Below, piece by piece: positions 47,642 through 55,015 of a stretch of DNA of 57,255 bases. Each line of letters starts with the position of its first letter. The first letter of the stretch is position 1. The translations under genes were made by a program, and so were the position numbers. The notes beneath the pieces were generated by a model that was not told the origin of the DNA, did not search any database, and saw only the letters and a program-made list of their open reading frames with translations. The DNA comes from an uncultured Collinsella sp. GTDB lineage: Bacteria; Actinomycetota; Coriobacteriia; Coriobacteriales; Coriobacteriaceae. The stretch spans positions 1-57,255 of the forward strand of contig CAUHCN010000013.1 in assembly GCA_959604825.1 (NCBI GenBank), given 5' to 3'.

Positions 47642-49531
47642 CTAGGCCTTGGCGGCCTCGGCGTCGGCAGGAGCTTCAGCGGCAGCGGCGCGACCGTACT
47701 CGGCCTTGCCCATCTCGGACCACTCGGGCTCCTCATCAGGCATGGAGCCGGCCTCCTTGCCGAAGAACTCCTTGAGGCAGTTGACGGCGACGATGAGGCC
47801 CAGGACCATCAGCAGGACGGCGAAAACGAGCTGCAGGCCCTTGGTGGCGGCGACGGAAACGGCGGCCGTGGTGGCGGTAGCCGGGATGGTGCCGAAGAAA
47901 CCGTAGGCCTGGACGGCGGTCATGCAGCCCATGGCGCTCTGGACCAGCGAGGTGAAGGTGCAGCAGAGCAGGAAGGCGACGGGCACGTAGAGCATCCAGC
48001 CCTTGCGGCCGGTGCACTTGCAGAACACGGCGAGGGTGATCATGGTCATACCGCCGAGCAGCTGGTTGGAAGCACCAAAGAGCGGCCAGATGTTGGCATA
48101 GCCACCAAAGGCAAGGGCGAGACCGGGAAGCAGGGTGACGACCGTGGCGAACCAGGGGTTGCCGAGAACCTTCATGTAGCCGGCCTTGGACTCGATGGCC
48201 AGGGCGTCGTTGGTCTGGGCAAAGAACTCGGAGAACGAGGTGCGGGCGATGCGGGCGACGGCGTCGAGCGAGGTCAGGGCCAGAGCGGAAACGTTCATGG
48301 TCATGAAGACGGTAGCGAGCGTACCGTCAACACCGAAGGCCTGCATACCGCGGGAGATGCCAGCGGCGAAGATCTGGAACGGGGTGGAAGCGACACCGGC
48401 GTTGAGGGCGCCAGTACCGGCGGTGTTCATATCGGAGAACATGATGCCGGCGACGATGATGGCAAGGATGCCGACGAAGGACTCGACGATCATGGCGCCA
48501 TAACCGACCTTGACGGCGTCCTGCTCCTTCTCGACCTGCTTAGAAGAGGTGCCGGAAGAAACGAGGCTGTGGAAACCGGAGAGAGCACCACAAGCGACGG
48601 AGACAAACAGGACCGGGAACATCATGCCGGAGGCAGTGGAGAAGCCGGTGAAGACCGGAGCGGTGATAGTGGCCTGGCCGTTAACGCCCAGGACGACGAT
48701 GCCGAGGACAGCGCAGGCGATCATGACGATCATCATGATGGAAGTGAGGTAGTCACGCGGGGTCTTGAGCATCTGGATGGGCATAGCGCCAGCGAAGACC
48801 AGGTAGACCATGACGACGGCGAACCACTGGAACTTATCCAGGTAGACCGGGAACTGCATACCGACGGCGAACATGAGAACCATGAGGACCACGCCGGTGA
48901 CGAACTCGGCGGCACCGGTGAGGTTGAACTTCTTCTGGGCCCAACCAAAGGCGATAGCGACGAAGGTGAACAGGATGGAGATGGTGCCAGCGCAGCCAGC
49001 GGCATAGGACTTGGTGAAGTCGATGGCACCGGTAGCGGCGCCAGAAGCGTCAACGGCCGGGGTGAACATGAACGTCTTGCAGACCATGTCGGTGAAGGCG
49101 GCGATGACGATGATGCAGAACAGCCAGCAGAACAGCAGGAACAGGCGACGGCCGGTCTTGCCGATGTACTTCTCGATGAGCTGAGCGAGCGACTTGCCGT
49201 TGTTCTTCATCGAAGCGTACAGAGCACCAAAGTCGTGGACGGCGCCAAAGAAGATGCCGCCGACGAGGACCCAGAGCACGACGGGCAGCCAGCCAAAGGC
49301 CATGGCGACGATCGTACCCGTGACAGGGCCAGCACCGCAGATCGAGCTGAACTGATGCGAGAACGCGGTAAAGGCGGAGACGGGCGAGAAGCTCTTGCCG
49401 TCCTTCATGCGCTTGGCCGGCGTGAGGGCCTCTTTGTCAACGCCCCACTTGTTGGCCAGCCAGCGGCCGTAGCCCAGATAGCCGCAGGCGAGCACCGCCG
49501 CGGCCACAACCATGAGCAAAACTCCGTTCAT
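47642..49531 (-). CDS. cstA: Carbon starvation protein CstA family transporter
   Basis: The 629-residue polytopic membrane protein (about 16 helices) belongs to the CstA/BtsT family, whose members import peptides or pyruvate. Marks: RMKDGKSFSPVSAFTAFSHQ with the conserved histidine, GAGPVTGTIVAMAFGWLP, GAVHDFGALYASMKNNGKS and SGTSSKQVEKEQDA in the central part. Length matches the shorter Gram-positive form. It has an ideal ribosome site (GAGGAGG) and is monocistronic. Its long leader with a terminator, leader peptide and promoter palindrome suggests tight control, perhaps by amino acid supply. Confidence 0.95.
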   Translation of the reverse strand: MNGVLLMVVAAAVLACGYLGYGRWLANKWGVDKEALTPAKRMKDGKSFSPVSAFTAFSHQFSSICGAGPVTGTIVAMAFGWLPVVLWVLVGGIFFGAVHDFGALYASMKNNGKSLAQLIEKYIGKTGRRLFLLFCWLFCIIVIAAFTDMVCKTFMFTPAVDASGAATGAIDFTKSYAAGCAGTISILFTFVAIAFGWAQKKFNLTGAAEFVTGVVLMVLMFAVGMQFPVYLDKFQWFAVVMVYLVFAGAMPIQMLKTPRDYLTSIMMIVMIACAVLGIVVLGVNGQATITAPVFTGFSTASGMMFPVLFVSVACGALSGFHSLVSSGTSSKQVEKEQDAVKVGYGAMIVESFVGILAIIVAGIMFSDMNTAGTGALNAGVASTPFQIFAAGISRGMQAFGVDGTLATVFMTMNVSALALTSLDAVARIARTSFSEFFAQTNDALAIESKAGYMKVLGNPWFATVVTLLPGLALAFGGYANIWPLFGASNQLLGGMTMITLAVFCKCTGRKGWMLYVPVAFLLCCTFTSLVQSAMGCMTAVQAYGFFGTIPATATTAAVSVAATKGLQLVFAVLLMVLGLIVAVNCLKEFFGKEAGSMPDEEPEWSEMGKAEYGRAAAAEAPADAEAAKA

Positions 49532-49563
49532 TACATTTCCTCCTCTAAAAAGAACTTCCTAGA

Positions 49564-49605
49564 CATAAAAAATGAGGGCCGTCGGTTGCGCTCGACGGCC
49601 CTCAT
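49564..49605 (-). terminator. Leader terminator (attenuator) upstream of cstA
   Basis: ATGAGGGCCGTCG and CGACGGCCCTCAT (49572-49584, 49593-49605) form a perfect 13-bp stem followed on the minus strand by TTTTTTATG. It lies 33 bp upstream of the cstA start and downstream of the cstA promoter. A transcript must therefore read through it. The upstream RNA segment GGCGGCU (around 49615-49621) can pair with the 5' arm and could act as antiterminator. Confidence 0.85.
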
Positions 49606-49656
49606 CTTCATCAGCCGCCCGTTATCGTACGGGCTAGCTGTATGTGCTAACCCGCA

Positions 49657-49701
49657 TCAGATAATTACTACGCTGATAATGTTTAGCTGATGCGTGAACA
49701 T
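49657..49701 (-). CDS. Putative Ile/Val-rich leader peptide of cstA
   Basis: A 14-codon ORF reads MFTHQLNIISVVII then TGA. Six of its last seven residues are isoleucine or valine. AGAGGA lies 9-10 bases before the ATG. It sits in the cstA leader RNA about 50 bases before an intrinsic terminator, the classic layout of branched-chain amino acid attenuators. An in-frame ATG eight codons upstream exists but has no ribosome site. Confidence 0.6.
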   Translation of the reverse strand: MFTHQLNIISVVII

Positions 49702-49727
49702 GTCTAAGAAATCCTCTTCAATCATGA

Positions 49728-49801
49728 TGTGAACGATCCGTGCGTGTTCACATCCCCCAGTGGTTGAAAAGGAGTATGAAACTTTAGTTACCTAAAGTCA
49801 A
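49728..49801 (-). promoter_or_regulatory. cstA promoter with embedded palindromes
   Basis: On the minus strand TTGACT (49801-49796), 17 bp, CATACT (49778-49773) is a strong sigma-70-type promoter. The palindrome ACTTTAG-TTAC-CTAAAGT (49781-49798) fills the space between the two boxes, an ideal repressor site. In the early leader, TGTGAAC-N11-GTTCACA (49728-49752) is a second 7-bp inverted repeat that can form an RNA hairpin or be an operator. Confidence 0.75.
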
Positions 49802-49902
49802 CGCAAATTTGTAATGGATTTTCAAATTCTTTTGAATTTCTCGTTATAAAACGCCACTGACCTCGGACTTTACCGAACGACAGTTTTTGCTTGAGAGATG
49901 CC

Positions 49903-50056
49903 CCTCGGGAGCGGGGCGGGCGCCTGCCGCCATATATGAACTTTCCTGCTCGGACAGTCCTGCTCACGACGGAGGCCACATTAAGTGGCCTCCTGTTCGT
50001 GCGGAACTCGCGATAAAGTTCATATATGGCGGCAGGCGCCCGCCCCGCCCCCGAGG
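49903..50056. repeat. Arm-variable palindrome, family I, copy D (inverted)
   Basis: The longest arms of the set, 42 bp with one mismatch (49903-49944, 50015-50056), start CCTCGGGAGCGGGGCGGGCG. The core is in the opposite orientation to the other copies and is the most diverged. Its inner stem has changed on both sides (GGAGGCCAC with GTGGCCTCC, CACGA with TCGTG), so pairing is kept. Confidence 0.9.
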
Positions 50057-50071
50057 AGCTCCCATCCCAAA

Positions 50072-50107
50072 TGTGCGGAGCAAAGCTCCGCACACCATCT
50101 TTTTCTT
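50072..50107 (+). terminator. Terminator-like hairpin on the plus strand without an obvious gene
   Basis: TGTGCGGAGC-AAA-GCTCCGCACA (50072-50094), a perfect 10-bp stem, is followed by TCTTTTTCTTTC. No plus-strand gene lies upstream in this 817-bp gene-free region (49532-50348). It may end a small RNA covering repeat copy D. Confidence 0.65.
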
Positions 50108-50201
50108 TCAGCTAAAGCACGCCGGAAATTCGACGCAGCTGGCTAACCTTGCCGGACGTTGTCGACGCCAAACCAGCTCAGAAGCTATATCGATACAGAA
50201 A

Positions 50202-50336
50202 GGTCCCCGGACGGAGGGGCCGGATATAAGGTTTATCGCGAGTTCCGCACGCAAAGAAGGCCACTTAATGTGTCCTTCGTCTTGCGCAGGACTGTAGAGC
50301 AGGAAACCTTATATCCGGCCCCTCCGTCCGGGGACC
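50202..50336. repeat. Arm-variable palindrome, family I, copy C
   Basis: Perfect 33-bp arms (50202-50234, 50304-50336) start GGTCCCCGGACGGAGGGGCC and surround the conserved core (50235-50303). One base of the inner stem differs (GTGTCCTTC), breaking a pair. It ends 12 bp from the stop of the tsaB-rimI-tsaD fusion gene. Confidence 0.92.
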
Positions 50337-50348
50337 GCGCCGTACCAG

Positions 50349-52733
50349 CTACAGCGTCATGTTTGGATCGGCGTCGACGTCGAACGGCGAGATTTCACCT
50401 CGGTCGAATTTACGGCGGGCGACCTCCGCGATCATGGCGGCGTTGTCGGTGCATGCCGAGAGAGGCGGCACCGTCACGCGGATGCCCTGGCGCCCAAGCT
50501 TCTTGATCATCATCTCGCGCAGATGCGGATTAGCCGAGACGCCGCCGCCGATGCAGTATTCCTTGCATCCGGTGGCATGCAGCGCGTTCTTGGCCTTCTT
50601 GTACTGAACGTCAAAGACGGCTGCCTCAAACGAAGCCGCCAGATCGGGCAGGTGAATCGTGCGCCCAGCCTTGGTCTCCTGCTCGATGTAGAGCGTCACC
50701 GCCGTCTTGAGGCCCGAAAGCGAGAAGCGATAGTCCCCCCTGCTGTTAAGCGCGCGAGGAAAATCGATCGCGCGGGGATTGCCCGTCTCGGCCAGCTTGG
50801 AGATGATGGGGCCACCGGGATAGCCCAGACCCAACGCCTTGGCTACCTTGTCGAAGGCCTCGCCCACAGCATCGTCGAGTGTCTCACCAAGTACCTCGTA
50901 GTCGCCCCATGCCTTCACGTGCACGAGCATGGTGTGCCCGCCCGAGACAAGCGTAAAGATAAACGGGGGCTTGAGGTCGGGCTGCGCCAACAGGTTGGCA
51001 AACAGGTGGCCCTCCAGATGATTGACGCACACGAGCGGCTTGCCGGCAGCATACGCAAAGCCCTTGGCAAAGGCGACGCCCACCACCAGGGCGCCAACCA
51101 GGCCCGGACCCTGTGTCACGCCCACGGCGGCAAGCTCACTTGGTGTAATGGCTCCGCCCGTAAGGCCCAGCGACGCTGCGGCGTCCTCGAGTGCCGCATC
51201 CACGACACTCACAATCACCTCGACGTGCTTGCGCGAGGCGATCTCGGGCACCACGCCGCCAAAGCGTGCATGAAAATCAATCTGCGTCGACACCTGGTTG
51301 GCCAGCATATTGCCATCCGCATCGATAATCGCCACCGCCGTCTCGTCGCAGGAGCTCTCGATAGCGAGTACGAGGCGGCGACGCTCAATCTCGACACGTT
51401 CCTCGGCAGAGCGCCAAGGCGCAGGCAGCGGCCATACGCGCTGCTCTGCCGCCGTCGGCTCGGGCGAAGCATTGTCGACCGGAAGCACCAGGGGCAGCGG
51501 AGCCGTCATGACGATGGCGTCCTTGCCGGCACCATAGTAGCCGCGGCGACGGCCAGCCTCGGTAAAGCCCAGAGCGTTATAAAGCGCGATCGCTCCCTCG
51601 TTACCGTCCTCGACCTCGAGCGAAGCCGTGGTGCAGCCGAGCATCTGGGCATCATAGCTCACGTGCGACAGCAGCTTGCGGGCAATGCCCTCACGGCGAT
51701 GTGCCGGGTCGACGGCGACATCCAGAATCTGCACATCACCGTCCACGACCATACCGCCGGCAAGGCCCAGCAGCTTGCCGTCGTCGTGTGCCACCCACCA
51801 ACTACGCGGCGCAGCGACGTCCTCGCCCAGTTCGGACAGGAACATGCCCGGCGTCCATGCCTCGTGTCCGGCACCTTCAAAGCAGGCAGCCTCCAGCGCG
51901 CTCGCGCCCTCGGCATCCGCCGCGCCCATGGGACGGAACTGCAGATGACGACCGGCGAGCTCATCGGCAACACCCGTAATTTCGCTCTGCGCACTCTCGG
52001 CAAGACCAAGACGCTTGCGCTCGTTTTCCTCGGCATCCGAAAGGCGCGTGTAAATCGGCAGGACGCGGGCCGGATCGCCGTCACCCGCAGCGTGCGCGAG
52101 CAGCAAGCCCTCGCCCGAAGGCCACCACAGGTCGCGCTCCACGCAGCGGGCGGCCTCGTCCTCATCCAGCAGCTTGCCATAGCGCACGAGACCGTCACCG
52201 GTCAGCTGAACCTGGCCCCAGTCCGCTGCTTGGCGCCACTCATCGAGCGCCACGGCGGCCTTGACCACGTGTTCGCGCTCAAATTGACGCTCGGGACCCT
52301 CATCGACCAGCATATACAGCGCCGGATATACCTCACCGCGCATAGCATCGGCCAAGATACCAAGCTTGCCGCGCACGCCAGCCTTCCACGCCGTCCAAGC
52401 GCAAGCGTCGAGCGTCGACACGCCCAGCAGCGGAACATTGGCACCACGCGCGAGGCCCTTGGCAGTGGAGATGCCGATGCGCACACCCGTAAAGGACCCC
52501 GGGCCGCGGCCGACCACATAGCAACCAACATCGCTGCGATCCAGACCGGCTTGAGCCAGCACGCCATCAACGGTATTCACGAGCTCAACGTTGGCGTGAC
52601 GGCGACACATGTGGTCGCCACTCACGAGCTTCGTCTCACCCGTCTGCCCATCAATCCAGCTTGCCGCGCAGGCAAGCATGTCGGTCGAGGTATCGAGCGC
52701 CACCACCAGCGCGTTGTCGTTATGCAAGCTCAT
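50349..52733 (-). CDS. tsaB-rimI-tsaD: TsaB-RimI-TsaD three-domain fusion
   Basis: The 794-residue protein joins three usually separate proteins. Residues about 1-245 are TsaB (VVALDTSTDMLACAAS, GRGPGSFTGVRIGIS). Residues about 265-415 are a RimI-type GNAT acetyltransferase (LDVAVDPAHRREGIARKLL, ALYNALGFTEAGRRRGYY). Residues 454-794 are TsaD (LAIESSCDETAVAI, metal-binding VNHLEGHLFA, YCIGGGVSANPHLR). TsaB and TsaD, with TsaE encoded just upstream, make the t6A modification at A37 of ANN-reading tRNAs; RimI acetylates ribosomal protein S18. Start ATG 52733 overlaps tsaE by 14 bp; a longer frame exists. Stop lies next to repeat copy C. Confidence 0.95.
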   Translation of the reverse strand: MSLHNDNALVVALDTSTDMLACAASWIDGQTGETKLVSGDHMCRRHANVELVNTVDGVLAQAGLDRSDVGCYVVGRGPGSFTGVRIGISTAKGLARGANVPLLGVSTLDACAWTAWKAGVRGKLGILADAMRGEVYPALYMLVDEGPERQFEREHVVKAAVALDEWRQAADWGQVQLTGDGLVRYGKLLDEDEAARCVERDLWWPSGEGLLLAHAAGDGDPARVLPIYTRLSDAEENERKRLGLAESAQSEITGVADELAGRHLQFRPMGAADAEGASALEAACFEGAGHEAWTPGMFLSELGEDVAAPRSWWVAHDDGKLLGLAGGMVVDGDVQILDVAVDPAHRREGIARKLLSHVSYDAQMLGCTTASLEVEDGNEGAIALYNALGFTEAGRRRGYYGAGKDAIVMTAPLPLVLPVDNASPEPTAAEQRVWPLPAPWRSAEERVEIERRRLVLAIESSCDETAVAIIDADGNMLANQVSTQIDFHARFGGVVPEIASRKHVEVIVSVVDAALEDAAASLGLTGGAITPSELAAVGVTQGPGLVGALVVGVAFAKGFAYAAGKPLVCVNHLEGHLFANLLAQPDLKPPFIFTLVSGGHTMLVHVKAWGDYEVLGETLDDAVGEAFDKVAKALGLGYPGGPIISKLAETGNPRAIDFPRALNSRGDYRFSLSGLKTAVTLYIEQETKAGRTIHLPDLAASFEAAVFDVQYKKAKNALHATGCKEYCIGGGVSANPHLREMMIKKLGRQGIRVTVPPLSACTDNAAMIAEVARRKFDRGEISPFDVDADPNMTL

Positions 52734-53226
52734 CTTGTACAGCCTTATCAATCAAATGGGAAAGCTCCATTGCGCGGTCACCGTGCGCCTCGAGCGTTAT
52801 CGTTCGCACATCGCTGTCGCCCTCATCACGCCTGAGCGTCACCGAAAGATACTCATCCGTCAGCTCGTCCTGGAATTGTTCGCCCCATTCCAGCAGGCAA
52901 GCACCCTCATAGCCCAGCACATCGAAAATGCCCGTATCCTCGAGCTCGTAGGCATGCTCCAGGCGGTATAGATCAAAGTGAAACAGCGGAATACGACCTT
53001 GATCGTGAACGGCCATGAGCGCAAACGTAGGACTCGTAACCATATGCCCATCGCCCAGCCCGCGCGAGACGCCCTTGGTAAAGTGAGTTTTGCCCACTCC
53101 CAGGCCACCGGTCAGGATGAGCACATCTCCGTCCTCAAGGCACGGTGCAATTAGCTCGCCAAAGTACTCCGTATCGGCAGCGCAAGTCGTTTTGTAAGTA
53201 CCTACCCCCAGGCGCTCCAGGGACAT
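52720..53226 (-). CDS. tsaE: tRNA threonylcarbamoyladenosine biosynthesis ATPase TsaE
   Basis: TsaE is the small ATPase that cycles the TsaB-TsaD complex during t6A synthesis. The 168-residue protein has Walker A GGLGVGKTHFTKG near residue 40, TSPTFALMAVH and HFDLYRLEHAYELEDTG, and LLEWGEQF as the Walker B-like tryptophan segment. Length is typical. The end overlaps the start of the TsaB-RimI-TsaD gene by 14 bp, coupling synthesis of all t6A-complex parts. Confidence 0.95.
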   Translation of the reverse strand: MSLERLGVGTYKTTCAADTEYFGELIAPCLEDGDVLILTGGLGVGKTHFTKGVSRGLGDGHMVTSPTFALMAVHDQGRIPLFHFDLYRLEHAYELEDTGIFDVLGYEGACLLEWGEQFQDELTDEYLSVTLRRDEGDSDVRTITLEAHGDRAMELSHLIDKAVQDELA

Positions 53227-53238
53227 ATATGCTCCTTA

Positions 53239-53859
53239 TTATTCCGAGGCGTCCTCTGGCGCGGGATGTCGCCCCAGATAGTCGCCCAGCATCTTAAAGT
53301 CTTCCTCCAGCAGCTCCTGCCACGCTGGATTGCGTAGCGCTGCTGCCGGATGGAAAGTGGGCATCACCACAAAGTGCCCCATCTGATGGAACCTGCCGCG
53401 CAGCTTGGTAATGCCGATCTCGGTCTTAAGCACAAAGTGCGTTGCGGGGTTGCCGAGCGTCACGATGATATCGGGCCAGATGCTTCGAATCTGCTCGCGC
53501 AAAAACGGCGAGCAAGCCAGCACTTCCTCGGGACGCGGATTGCGGTTTCCCGGCGGGCGGCACTTAAGCACGTTGGCAATGTAGACGTCTTCGCGTTTGA
53601 GCCCCGCCAGCGACAAAATGCCGTTGAGGTCCTCGCCTGCCGCCCCCACAAAGGGCTCGCCCTGCAAATCCTCATTACGGCCCGGCGCCTCGCCAATAAA
53701 CATCACGCGAGCGCGGGGGTTTCCCACGCCAAACACGATGTTGTGGCGCGACTGGTAAAGCTGGCAAAGGTGACAATCGCCCAGAACGGCCTCGATCTCC
53801 TCGAGTGCGACCTCACGCGGCGCCTGATGGCTATGGCCGGGAATGTGCATGACGCCCAT
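53239..53859 (-). CDS. Uracil-DNA glycosylase, family 4 (Fe-S type)
   Basis: The enzyme removes uracil from DNA to start base excision repair. The 206-residue protein has the family 4 uracil-binding loop GEAPGRNEDLQGEPFVGAAG, HPAA near the C terminus (TFHPAAALRNP) and four cysteines placed for a 4Fe-4S cluster (CHLC near the N terminus, KCRPP and ACSPF). I start at ATG 53859, which has AGGAG overlapping the end of alr; upstream extension is unlikely. It is the fourth gene of the acpS-to-tsaD operon. Confidence 0.93.
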   Translation of the reverse strand: MGVMHIPGHSHQAPREVALEEIEAVLGDCHLCQLYQSRHNIVFGVGNPRARVMFIGEAPGRNEDLQGEPFVGAAGEDLNGILSLAGLKREDVYIANVLKCRPPGNRNPRPEEVLACSPFLREQIRSIWPDIIVTLGNPATHFVLKTEIGITKLRGRFHQMGHFVVMPTFHPAAALRNPAWQELLEEDFKMLGDYLGRHPAPEDASE

Positions 53860-53867
53860 AGCGACTC

Positions 53868-55013
53868 CTACACGTAGACCTTGTCGAGACGCATACCAAA
53901 GCCGCAAGCGACCTCGTAGTTAATCGTGCCGCGTAGGCGCGCCATCTCGTCCATGGTAATCTCGGCATCTCCATCGCGGCCGACAATGATCATCTCGTCA
54001 CCATACTCGGCCTCGGGAATCTCATGCGCCGGGTTGGACTGAATGGCGACCATAAACTGGTCCATGCAGATATTGCCCACCTGACGCACACGCTCGCCGC
54101 GATACAGCACGTCCATACGATTGGAAAGCGTACGCGAAAGGCCATCGGCATAACCGATCGGAAGGGTGCAGATCTGAACGCGCGTGCGCGGTACGCGGTA
54201 GGTAAAGCCGTAGCCCACGCCCTCGCCCATCGCAGGGTGTGCCACGCGCGTCACACGCGCGTGGACGCTCATGACGGGATCAAGCTGCATCACGCGACCA
54301 CTCAGCTCACATGGCTGCAGACCATACAAACCGATGCCGGCACGAATCATGTCAAAGTGCATTGAAGAATCGAGCATCGAGGATGGCGTATTGGCACAAT
54401 GCACGATACCGCATTCAAAACCTGCGTCCTTAATGGCCTGAACGGCCTCGGTAAAACGCTGGCACTGCAGCTTGTAGTCCCAGCCCGAAGGTTCATCGGC
54501 CGTGGCGAAGTGCGTAAATACGCCGTCGCACTGAATACCGCGATGGAAATTTATACCGCGGACAAAGTCGAGCACCTGCGTGTAGTGAACGCCGATACGA
54601 TTCATGCCCGTCTCGATGGCAAGATGGTACTTGCCCACTTTGCCCGCCGCGACGGCACATTCTCCATACGCAAGAGCAAAGTCAGACGTATAGACCGAGG
54701 GCATGATATCAAACTCGAGCAACGTCGGAATGGCCTCGATAGGCGGCTCGCTTAGGATGAGGATGGGTTTCGTAATCCCGCCCTGTCGGAGCTCAACGCC
54801 CTCGTTAACCGTCGCCACGGCAAACATGTCGGCACCGGCCGAATACATGATCTTGGCGCACTCAACAGCTCCATGACCATAAGCATCGGCCTTGACCACG
54901 CAGCACAGGCGCTGACGTGGATTCAGCAAGTTCTTATAGGCCCTCGTGTTGCGACGGAGCGCCCCGCGGTCGATCTCGACCCAGGACCAGCGCGTCAAAT
55001 CGGCTTTATTCAT
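53868..55013 (-). CDS. alr: Alanine racemase Alr
   Basis: Alr interconverts L- and D-alanine with PLP, supplying D-alanine for peptidoglycan. The 381-residue fold-type III protein has the PLP lysine in VVKADAYGHGAVE near residue 42, ETGMNRIGVH, and the second catalytic tyrosine in GVGYGFTYRV around residue 268. GNICMDQFMV is typical. It lies 2 bp after nnr and 8 bp before the glycosylase gene. Confidence 0.96.
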   Translation of the reverse strand: MNKADLTRWSWVEIDRGALRRNTRAYKNLLNPRQRLCCVVKADAYGHGAVECAKIMYSAGADMFAVATVNEGVELRQGGITKPILILSEPPIEAIPTLLEFDIMPSVYTSDFALAYGECAVAAGKVGKYHLAIETGMNRIGVHYTQVLDFVRGINFHRGIQCDGVFTHFATADEPSGWDYKLQCQRFTEAVQAIKDAGFECGIVHCANTPSSMLDSSMHFDMIRAGIGLYGLQPCELSGRVMQLDPVMSVHARVTRVAHPAMGEGVGYGFTYRVPRTRVQICTLPIGYADGLSRTLSNRMDVLYRGERVRQVGNICMDQFMVAIQSNPAHEIPEAEYGDEMIIVGRDGDAEITMDEMARLRGTINYEVACGFGMRLDKVYV

Positions 55014-55015
55014 GA

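Noticed and set aside
46778..49690. Plus-strand ORF of 970 residues
   Set aside because: It is antisense to cstA and the JetD-like gene, with low-complexity Gly/Asp/His-rich translation caused by GC3 bias of the real genes.
49781..49798. DtxR/IdeR iron box in the cstA promoter
   Set aside because: The palindrome TTTAGTTACCTAAA has some likeness, but it lacks the full 19-bp consensus and spacing, so I only call it an operator candidate.
27200..50336. Plain intrinsic terminators as an explanation for the family I palindromes
   Set aside because: Arms are far longer than needed, a conserved 70-base core sits in the loop and no T-run follows the stems; some role in 3' ends is still possible.
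50523..52835. Plus-strand ORF of 770 residues
   Set aside because: Antisense to the TsaB-RimI-TsaD fusion; no recognisable domains and Arg/His-rich translation typical of shadows.
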